DNA of 11,842 nucleotides from Pseudomonadota bacterium (GTDB lineage Bacteria > Pseudomonadota > Gammaproteobacteria > Steroidobacterales > Steroidobacteraceae), in contig JAJZLX010000263.1 in NCBI GenBank assembly GCA_021850555.1, positions 1 through 11,842 of the forward strand. Reading direction: 5' to 3'. Below, in pieces: positions 6,350 to 11,842 of this stretch. The notes under the pieces are model-generated. The model searched no databases. It was not told the DNA's origin and worked only from the letters and a program-made list of their open reading frames with translations. A program made the position numbers and the translations under genes. Numbering within the stretch: position 1 is the first letter of the stretch; each line of letters starts with the position of its first letter.

Positions 6350-7161
6350 ACTGGATCGGCCGGACGGTCCGCGCAGCCGCGATGTCATGATCAACGTGAC
6401 CCTCGAGTCTCCACACAGGGTTCACCGGGCACGCAGAGGGATTTGCGGTTCCGAACCGTGCTGATGAAGCCGCCCCGCGCCGCGGAGGGCACGGCGCACT
6501 ACGTCGGCGCCATCGCCGCCAAGGGGCAACCGGCTCGCCCGGGGAGTGCCGCATGATCGTTTCCGGTCGCGTCCGGGGCCGCCACCGACTTGCGTGTACA
6601 CGATAGGCAACCCCATGGCCATGGCACCGCACCACTACCAGAACGTACGAATGACTGTGTCCGTGCGCCCTCGCCGCCCCCCCGATGTCCGCAGCGCGCC
6701 TTGTGAACCCCCCGGCGCTCTGCCGCCGCGGCATGGCATCGCGACAACCCAGGCTCGGTTGCCTGAGCGCTCCATGACACAGTGTGATCATCAGGCCGAA
6801 TCCGAGCAGCATCTGCATCGCGCTGCATACACGCTCCGTCGCGCGGCCGGCGGCGGAACTCCATGCGATCACAGCGGTCGAGCTTCTCTCGGCAAGTGTG
6901 CCGGCCACATGCCGGCCAGAGTGAACTCGAACGCATCGAGCAGGCCTGCCGTGGCGAGCCGCGGAATCGTCTGCCCAGGCACCCGGCCACCGCGCCCGAC
7001 AGCGCGGCCCGCGATGACGGCGCACGGCGGCCGCCGGATTGGGTCTGGCGGGAAATGGAACTCGAATAGGGGATCCCACGAGGAGTCCCCGCCTCGCCGC
7101 AGCGCAATGACCGTGGCGTCAATCGACCGCCGCGCGGGCCCATGCCCCGCCGCCACGTGCT
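6350..7161. other. About 0.8 kb without an intact gene, between RRM gene and desaturase
   Basis: Open frames cover this stretch on both strands (up to about 230-280 codons), but the translations are rich in Arg, Pro, Cys and His, lack family motifs and contradict each other, so I treat them as high-GC noise. An 11-base tandem unit beginning TGCCGGCCACA occurs twice at 6899-6920, the second copy with one change. The most coding-like part is the separately listed minus-strand stretch at 6768-6975. Confidence 0.45.
6768..6975 (-). pseudogene. Possible frameshifted remnant of an unidentified gene
   Basis: On the minus strand one frame reads IPRLATAGLLDAFEFTLAGM before stopping at 6869. A second frame then continues with TAVIAWSSAAGRATERV and the hydrophobic MLLGFGLMITLCHGAL. 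Both pieces have G/C-rich third positions and read like protein, and a single indel near 6870-6880 would join them. I do not recognise the product, and the reading may be chance in GC-rich DNA. Confidence 0.2.
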
Positions 7162-7191
7162 TTGCCTGCGACGGTGTCCTGGAAATACAAC
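7162..7191 (+). promoter_or_regulatory. Candidate promoter of the fatty acid desaturase
   Basis: TTGCCT (7162-7167) and TACAAC (7186-7191) each match four of six consensus bases and are 18 bases apart. A start near 7198 would leave an 18-base leader containing GGGGG at 7204-7208, the likely ribosome-binding site for GTG 7216. The fit with the chosen start adds some weight. Confidence 0.4.
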
Positions 7192-7215
7192 TGCAAGACA
7201 AACGGGGGTTCCATC

Positions 7216-8349
7216 GTGGATGTCAGTGAATGCTTGAATCGCGAAAGATGCGCCATGGTGGACCGATACGGCAAGTCGGAAGACTTGAGAGGAGTGGCAC
7301 AGATTGTCACCACCTTGGCGCCGTTCGCCCTGCTGTGGTGGACTGCCGTGCAATTGGCCGCGATCTCGCCCCTGCTGGCCGTCCTCCCGTTGCCGCTGAT
7401 CATCCTGTTATTGGTGCGCGCATTCGGCCTGATGCACGAGTGCGGCCACGGCAGCCTCTTTCGCAGCCGTTCGCTCAATCGCACCTTTGGGTTCATCCTC
7501 GGCGTCGTGTCCGGAATGCCGCAGTACGTGTGGTCTCAGCATCACAATTACCACCATGCGCACAACGGCGACTGGGAGAAGTACCGCGGACCGTACGCGA
7601 CGCTGACGGTCGATCAATACGCGGCATTGACCCCGGCGCGGCGGCGAGTGTATCGCTGCAAGTGCAGCGTGCTGGCCGCGCCGCTGGCGGGCTTCATATA
7701 TCTGATCTTCAATCCGCGCTATACCTGGCTCAAAGGCACCATTGGCCTGGTGATCCACACGCTCAAGCGGAAACTGGCCGAGCCCGGCGTATCGCTGCAG
7801 GCGCATGCCGCGAGCTACACGACTCGCTTCTGGAAATCCTCCAGAGAGTACCGGCACATGCTCTGGAACAACGTCGTGCTGCTGAGCGCCTGGGCGGCGA
7901 TGAGCGCCCTGTGCGGGCCGGCACGGTTCTTCGTGATCTATATCCTCACCGTATCGATCGCCGGCGGCGCGGGCATCGTGCTGTTCACGGTGCAGCACAA
8001 TTTCAAGCATTCGTACGCCAGCGACAGCGCGCGCTGGAACATCGACACCGCGGCGATCGAGGGCACGAGTTATCTGGTGCTGCCGCGCTGGCTGAACTGG
8101 TGCACCGTCAACATCGGCTACCACCACGTTCATCATCTGTCAGCCAGCATACCCAATTACCGCCTGGCCGAGTGCCACCAGGAATACGAGCGCCTGTTTT
8201 CGCGCGTCACGCGCTTGCGATTGGACGAGGTTCTCGGCGCTTTGCAGTGCATTCTCTGGGATCGGAATGCGCAGCGGATCATATCCATGGACGAGTACCG
8301 GCAGCGCACTGAAGCCCACGCAGAGGCGCGGACGACCGCGCCGGGCTGA
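7216..8349 (+). CDS. Membrane fatty acid desaturase (three-His-box, acyl-lipid type)
   Basis: A 377-residue integral membrane di-iron desaturase that introduces double bonds into membrane acyl chains. Hydrophobic spans lie near residues 30-70, 93-103, 150-166 and 236-262. The iron-binding boxes are all present: HECGH (74-78), HNYHH (110-114) within SQHHNYHHAHNGDWEKYRG, and HHVHH (303-307). QHNFKHS (261-267) adds the extra His pair common in the DesA/omega-6 group. Length and box spacing are normal. GTG 7216 is preferred because GGGGG lies seven bases upstream and a promoter fits just before it; ATG 7255 is an alternative and still leaves the whole fold. Regiospecificity (delta-12, omega-3 or other) cannot be told from sequence, and no electron-transfer partner is adjacent. 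Confidence 0.9.
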   Translation: MDVSECLNRERCAMVDRYGKSEDLRGVAQIVTTLAPFALLWWTAVQLAAISPLLAVLPLPLIILLLVRAFGLMHECGHGSLFRSRSLNRTFGFILGVVSGMPQYVWSQHHNYHHAHNGDWEKYRGPYATLTVDQYAALTPARRRVYRCKCSVLAAPLAGFIYLIFNPRYTWLKGTIGLVIHTLKRKLAEPGVSLQAHAASYTTRFWKSSREYRHMLWNNVVLLSAWAAMSALCGPARFFVIYILTVSIAGGAGIVLFTVQHNFKHSYASDSARWNIDTAAIEGTSYLVLPRWLNWCTVNIGYHHVHHLSASIPNYRLAECHQEYERLFSRVTRLRLDEVLGALQCILWDRNAQRIISMDEYRQRTEAHAEARTTAPG

Positions 8350-8372
8350 ACGCCGATCCGGCCCGCGCGACG

Positions 8373-8388
8373 CCGCGCTGCCGCGCGG
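8373..8388 (+). terminator. Short GC hairpin after the desaturase
   Basis: CCGCGC, loop TGCC, GCGCGG forms a perfect six-base stem 24 bases past the desaturase stop. No T-tract follows, so it is only a weak candidate terminator. Confidence 0.3.
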
Positions 8389-8497
8389 AACTGAAGTCCC
8401 CGGAATCCGCGGGCCGTCAGATCGTGCGCGCCGTTCTGCGCCGCGGGCCGGCACACGCAGCACTGCCGGCGGCGATCCGGCCGTCGCGGCGAATTCA

Positions 8498-8526
8498 TTG
8501 CACATGATGGACCCCTCCGCTAGACT
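8498..8526 (+). promoter_or_regulatory. Candidate promoter of the ABC-F gene
   Basis: TTGCAC (8498-8503) and TAGACT (8521-8526; four of six consensus bases) are separated by 17 bases inside the 370-base spacer before the ABC-F gene. A start near 8533 would give a leader of about 185 bases. Apart from this and the hairpin at 8373-8388, I see nothing in the spacer. Confidence 0.4.
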
Positions 8527-8719
8527 GCGCGGCTCGCTGCGAGCCACGCCCGTGTGGCGATCCGGCCCGCACGCAACCTGAGCCCATCGGACATGTCGGG
8601 CTCGGGACATCGCGATGGTCCTGCCCGCTGTACACAGGTCATCGCCCCGGATCCTGTATCGACGCCTCGCCGCTCGATGCGCGCTCGGGCTCAGGACCGC
8701 ACCACTCAGACGGACGGAT

Positions 8720-10324
8720 ATGCTCTCCACGTTCAACGTCACGATGCAATTCGGGGCCAAACCGCTTTTCGAGCAGGTCACCGCCAAGTTCTCCGATGGC
8801 AATCGCTATGGCCTGATCGGCGCCAACGGCAGCGGGAAATCGACGCTGATGAAGATCTTGAGCGGAGAGTTCGAGCAGAGCGCGGGCGACGTCGTGCTCC
8901 AGCCCGGCAGACGTCTCGGAACCCTCAAACAGAACCAGTTCGCCTATGAGGACGAGCGCGTGCTCGATGTGGTCATGCAGGGCCACGTCGAGATGTGGCG
9001 CGCCATGCGGGAGCGGGATCGCATCTACGCCGACCCGAGCGCCACGGACGCCGATTACATGAAGGCGGCCGAACTGGAAGTGAAATTCGGCGAATACGGC
9101 GGTTATGACGCCGAGGCACGCGCCGGCCGCATCTTGAGCGACATAGGCATCGCCGAATCCCTGCACGAGCGCTCGATGCGCGAGGTCGCGCCTGGATTGA
9201 AGCTGCGGGTACTGCTGGCGCAGGCTCTGTTCTCCAAACCCGACGTGCTGCTGCTCGATGAGCCGACGAACAACCTCGACATCCACTCGATCCGGTGGCT
9301 CGAGGGCGTACTCAACGGCTATGACGCCACGATGGTCATCATCAGCCACGACCGGCGGTTCTTGAACCAGGTCTGCACACACATCGCGGACCTCGATTAC
9401 CAGCAACTGAAGGTCTACCCGGGCGGCTACGACGATTTCATGCTTGCATCGCTGCAGGCGCGGCAGCGCGTGGAGGCGGCCAACGCCAAGGCCCAGGAGC
9501 GCATCTCGGACCTGCAGGAATTCGTTCGGCGCTTTTCGGCCAATGCCTCGAAGGCGCGCCAGGCAACCTCGCGCCGCAAAGAGCTCCAGAAGATCAAATT
9601 GGAGGAGATTCGACCTTCCTCCCGGCAACATCCTTATATCCGCTTCGAGCAGCGCAAGAAGCTGTACCACTCCGCGCTCTCCGTGCGGGCCCTCGCGTTC
9701 CGATACCCGGGCGCCAACACCGACGTTCTGCAGAAAGTCAGCTTCAACGTCCGCGCCGGCGAGCGGATCGCCGTCATCGGCGCCAACGGGGTGGGCAAGA
9801 CCACCCTCATGCGCTGCCTGGTCGGCGAGCTGAAGCCGTCGGCTGGCGAGATCACCTGGGCAGAGAATGCCGAGCCCGGTCACATGCCGCAGGACCCGCA
9901 GGCCGACTTCGCCGAGAAGGTCGACTTGCTCGCATGGATGTCGCAATGGACGGGCAAGGCTGACGATGACCTGATCGTACGCGCCACGCTCGGGCGGCTC
10001 CTGTTTTCCGGTGACGAGGTGAGGAAATCCGTGCAGGTCCTCTCGGGCGGCGAGCAGGGCCGCATGCTCTACGGCAAGCTGATGCTGACCAAACCAAACG
10101 TCATGGTCATGGATGAGCCCACGAACCACATGGACATGGAGACCATCGAGTCTCTGCAGACGGCGCTCGAGTTGTATCCGGGAACGCTGATCTTCGTGTC
10201 CCACGACCGGGAGTTCATCAGCGGTCTGGCGACGCGGATCATCGAACTGAAGCCCGATGGAACCGTCGAGGATTTTACCGGAACGCTCGAAGAGTACCTG
10301 GCGACGCATCCGCTCGTCGTGTAG
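8720..10324 (+). CDS. ybiT: ABC-F family ATPase, YbiT-like
   Basis: A 534-residue cytosolic protein with two fused ATP-binding domains and no membrane segment, as in ABC-F proteins that act on the ribosome rather than transport. Domain 1: Walker A GANGSGKST (34-42), the unusual signature region VAPGLKLRVLLAQAL (156-170), Walker B VLLLDEPTNN (176-185), switch ISHDRRF (208-214). A charged linker follows (about 245-310; FSANASKARQATSRR, IRFEQRKKL). Domain 2: Walker A GANGVGKTT (354-362), signature LSGGEQGRM (441-449), Walker B VMVMDEPTNH (461-470), switch VSHDREF (493-499). Near-identical stretches to E. coli YbiT as I remember it (NVTMQFG.KPLFE, SRFSANAS, WMSQW) support orthology. In ABC-F proteins the interdomain linker reaches the peptidyl-transferase region. 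ATG 8720 matches the YbiT start, with GGA repeats just upstream. No sign of an antibiotic-resistance subtype. Confidence 0.94.
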   Translation: MLSTFNVTMQFGAKPLFEQVTAKFSDGNRYGLIGANGSGKSTLMKILSGEFEQSAGDVVLQPGRRLGTLKQNQFAYEDERVLDVVMQGHVEMWRAMRERDRIYADPSATDADYMKAAELEVKFGEYGGYDAEARAGRILSDIGIAESLHERSMREVAPGLKLRVLLAQALFSKPDVLLLDEPTNNLDIHSIRWLEGVLNGYDATMVIISHDRRFLNQVCTHIADLDYQQLKVYPGGYDDFMLASLQARQRVEAANAKAQERISDLQEFVRRFSANASKARQATSRRKELQKIKLEEIRPSSRQHPYIRFEQRKKLYHSALSVRALAFRYPGANTDVLQKVSFNVRAGERIAVIGANGVGKTTLMRCLVGELKPSAGEITWAENAEPGHMPQDPQADFAEKVDLLAWMSQWTGKADDDLIVRATLGRLLFSGDEVRKSVQVLSGGEQGRMLYGKLMLTKPNVMVMDEPTNHMDMETIESLQTALELYPGTLIFVSHDREFISGLATRIIELKPDGTVEDFTGTLEEYLATHPLVV

Positions 10325-10350
10325 CTGCGAGGTTCGCACAGCTGAACGTT

Positions 10351-10371
10351 CCGGCGCGATGCGCGGATTTT
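10351..10371 (+). terminator. Hairpin with short T-tract after the ABC-F gene
   Basis: CCGGCGC (10351-10357), loop GAT and GCGCGG (10361-10366) form a six-pair stem with one bulged G, followed directly by ATTTT. It lies 27 bases past the ybiT-like stop, and is the only hairpin in the window followed by T residues as in an intrinsic terminator. Confidence 0.45.
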
Positions 10372-10725
10372 CCAAAGAACGAGCCGCGGGAATGTCGCTG
10401 ATTTGCAACGGTAGGTGACCAACCGCGCCCGGACCTGGATCACAGTTGCCCTGAGCGCTCAGATAGGTAACATTGGCAAAAGGCAGGCTGTGAGCCGTGC
10501 GCCGGCAGATGCATCTGTCTCGTCAATGGTGGCTGGGCGCGGCGCCTGACAGATTACGTCAATAGTTTTTGCCACTCATCGGCCCCGAACCGCCACCGGT
10601 CGGATTGAGCAACAGTCCGCTGGAGTTTGCTGAAGAATCCTGTCATCCGTTTTGAACGACTGACGTTTCAAGTCGGGCGGAAGATCGGGGCAAATGGGCA
10701 AGAAACTCTCGATCCTCGAGGACTT
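10372..10725. promoter_or_regulatory. Spacer upstream of the DUF4382 lipoprotein, with two perfect palindromes
   Basis: No gene is supported here. Two exact 12-bp palindromes stand out: CTGAGCGCTCAG at 10451-10462 and CAGATGCATCTG at 10506-10517, with start points 55 bases apart. The first shares the AGCGCT centre of the sites near the xylanase. The stretch around 10555-10575 is relatively A/T-rich. I could not pick credible -35/-10 boxes. Regulator sites for the lipoprotein gene are a reasonable guess, not more. Confidence 0.3.
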
Positions 10726-10731
10726 ATGACC

Positions 10732-11670
10732 ATGAGACACTTTATGCACATGACGTTCCAATGGCGCCGGCTGCGAATGGCGGCACTCGCGTGCCTCGCA
10801 CTGCCGCTGGCTGCGTGCGGCGGAGGCAGTTCACCCTCTTCGGCCACCATGAATCTCGGCATCACCGACGGACCGGTCGATTCGGCGAGCGCGGTGGTGG
10901 TCTCCTTCACCGGGGTCGAGCTGCAACCGAGCAGCGGCAAAGCCATCACCTTCAACTTCAAGACCCCTCAGACGATCGATCTGCTGAAAGAGCAGAACGG
11001 CAACCAAGCCTCGCTCCTCAGCGGCGCTTCCGTCCCGGCCGGCAACTACGCTTGGATCCGCCTGCTGCTCAATGTCCAATCAAACGGCACGGTGGCGAAT
11101 TCGTACATCGAGATCAATGGGGCCCAATACCCGCTCATCATCCCGAGCGGTGCCCAGACGGGGCTGAAGCTGGTTCAAGGCTTCACCATGACAGCCAACC
11201 AGGTGGCCGACTTCACCATCGACTTCATGCTGCAGCAATCGATCACCGCCCCGCCCGGCCTGACCTCCGGCGGCACCCAGGATTACATCCTCAAGCCGGC
11301 GCTGCGCCTGATCAATGACGTTCAAGCCGGGACGATCAGCGGCACCGTGGCGCTCTCGACCCTGCAGAGCAATTCCGCGTGCCTGAACGGGTACTCGGGC
11401 AGCGGCCCGCTGCCCAATGCGCACGTTTACGTCTTCTCCGGAACTGTGACGCCCTCGAGCACCCTTACGCCGGTGGTGGAGCCGCAAATCACGCTGTCCT
11501 CCTCGGGCAGCTACGCGTACGACCAGCCGTTCCTGCTCGCCGGCAGCTACACGCTCGCTGTCGCCTGCACCAGCACATCGAGCACGGGCACGACCACGGT
11601 CGTGTTCTTGCCGCCGGCAGGTGAGGCTGCAACCGTGAGCGCCAATCAGACGACTACCGTGAACTTCTGA
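10732..11670 (+). CDS. DUF4382 domain lipoprotein
   Basis: A 312-residue envelope lipoprotein. The N-terminus has an Arg-rich stretch, then MAALACLALPLAAC, in which LAAC is a lipobox; Cys29 would be lipidated after cleavage by signal peptidase II, and GGGSSPSS forms a flexible tether. Residues about 38-195 read as a DUF4382 domain: an opening LGITDGPVD strand, then VVVSFTGVEL, TIDLL, VPAGNYAWIRLLL, FTIDFML and DYILKPALRLI. From about 201 a second beta domain starts GTISGTVAL, like carboxypeptidase-regulatory or Ig-like modules, with two cysteines (217, 279) that could pair. DUF4382 has no known function. GAGGA at 10718-10722 is nine bases before ATG 10732; ATG 10726 is possible but its spacing is tight. 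Stands alone and ends in a strong hairpin. Confidence 0.88.
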   Translation: MRHFMHMTFQWRRLRMAALACLALPLAACGGGSSPSSATMNLGITDGPVDSASAVVVSFTGVELQPSSGKAITFNFKTPQTIDLLKEQNGNQASLLSGASVPAGNYAWIRLLLNVQSNGTVANSYIEINGAQYPLIIPSGAQTGLKLVQGFTMTANQVADFTIDFMLQQSITAPPGLTSGGTQDYILKPALRLINDVQAGTISGTVALSTLQSNSACLNGYSGSGPLPNAHVYVFSGTVTPSSTLTPVVEPQITLSSSGSYAYDQPFLLAGSYTLAVACTSTSSTGTTTVVFLPPAGEAATVSANQTTTVNF

Positions 11671-11687
11671 GCCGCCGATGAACCAAC

Positions 11688-11723
11688 GAGGCCCCCGGGC
11701 GATGTCACTCGCTCGGGGGCCTC
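11688..11723 (+). terminator. Strong terminator hairpin after the DUF4382 lipoprotein
   Basis: GAGGCCCCCGGGCGA (11688-11702) pairs with 11709-11723 over 15 positions, with one G-T wobble, around the loop TGTCAC. It begins 18 bases after the lipoprotein stop. There is no T-run after it on the plus strand, but the stem is the longest in the window. Confidence 0.6.
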
Positions 11724-11766
11724 TGAGCGACTCCGTCGCGAATCGAGAATCAGCCGTGCATCACGC

Positions 11767-11778
11767 GGTAGCGCTATA
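11767..11778. promoter_or_regulatory. AGCGCT-centred operator-like site at the right edge
   Basis: GGTAGCGCTATA contains the palindrome TAGCGCTA (11769-11776). With one more flanking base on each side it matches about 10 of 14 xyl-box positions, like the two sites near the xylanase. It lies past the lipoprotein terminator, so it would serve a gene beyond the window. The rest of 11724-11842 shows no supported gene. Confidence 0.25.
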
Positions 11779-11842
11779 GCGTCGATACCCGCTCGGCGCG
11801 AATCGCGCATTCACGCTTCGAACAGGGCGCACCGGTCAACGG

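Noticed and set aside
6899..6920. Tandem TGCCGGCCACA units as a possible CRISPR or other repeat array
   Set aside because: Only two copies, directly adjacent and GC-rich; no spacers and no cas genes.
6546..7229. A 227-codon plus-strand frame in the RRM-desaturase gap
   Set aside because: Pro-, Arg- and Cys-rich translation without domains or a ribosome-binding site, running into the desaturase start region.
7408..8136. A 242-codon minus-strand frame and a 360-codon plus-strand alternative frame over the desaturase
   Set aside because: Only the frame at 7216-8349 holds the three His boxes and the membrane spans; the others are low-complexity shadows.
8140..8802. A 220-codon minus-strand frame across the desaturase end, the spacer and the ABC-F start
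   Set aside because: It overlaps two well-supported genes and its translation carries no recognisable domain; the spacer part alone shows no gene.
8639..10408. An open frame of 589 codons on the minus strand opposite the ABC-F gene
   Set aside because: It is antisense to a protein with both full sets of ABC motifs and shows no domain of its own.
1..11842. Toxin-antitoxin, phage, defence or secretion system genes
   Set aside because: None of the supported proteins belongs to such systems, and no paired small genes, integrase, transposase or terminal inverted repeats were seen.

Overview
This is a roughly 64% GC stretch of bacterial chromosome (GC estimated by eye) carrying seven complete protein genes and one partial one. 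All are spaced as separate transcription units, with no clear operon. A YbiT-type ABC-F ATPase, a YkuD_2 murein L,D-transpeptidase, a short stand-alone RRM protein, a DUF4382 lipoprotein and a secreted GH10 xylanase with a LacI-type 'xyl-box'-like operator together suggest a plant-polymer-degrading gammaproteobacterium near the Xanthomonadales/Steroidobacterales/Nevskiales. That placement is inference. I see no rRNA, tRNA, CRISPR array, insertion sequence or integrase.

Layout. 1-106 (-): start of a VOC/glyoxalase-fold gene running off the left edge, divergent from 218-1138 (+), an alpha/beta hydrolase with an intact Ser-Asp-His triad. 1139-1517: mostly gene-free, with a coding-like minus-strand fragment (1171-1377). 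1518-2258 (+): exported YkuD_2 L,D-transpeptidase, convergent with the xylanase; a 13-bp perfect hairpin (2426-2454) lies between them. 2476-5070 (-): large secreted GH10 endoxylanase with two N-terminal carbohydrate-binding-type modules and an unassigned C-terminal beta domain. Its promoter has a perfect TTGACA -35 box, and a 14-bp operator-like site covers the start-point region. A second, perfectly palindromic site lies about 100 bp further upstream. 5165-6070: about 0.9 kb with no supported gene. 6071-6349 (+): RRM RNA-binding protein with unusual prolines. 6350-7215: about 0.87 kb with no intact gene but a possible frameshifted remnant. 7216-8349 (+): three-His-box membrane fatty acid desaturase. 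8720-10324 (+): ybiT-like ABC-F protein. 10325-10731: a 400-bp spacer holding a terminator-like hairpin and two perfect 12-bp palindromes. 10732-11670 (+): DUF4382 lipoprotein, followed by a strong 15-bp terminator hairpin. The right edge carries another AGCGCT-centred site resembling those at the xylanase.

How the parts relate. The clearest regulatory story is xylan use: an exported xylanase under a candidate LacI-family repressor site. The remaining genes (cell-wall cross-linking, membrane lipid desaturation, translation factor, RNA chaperone-like protein, envelope lipoprotein) look like independent housekeeping or envelope functions. I found no convincing undescribed multi-gene system. The points most worth following up are the xylanase's altered active-site positions, its candidate operators, and the helix-breaking prolines in the RRM protein.
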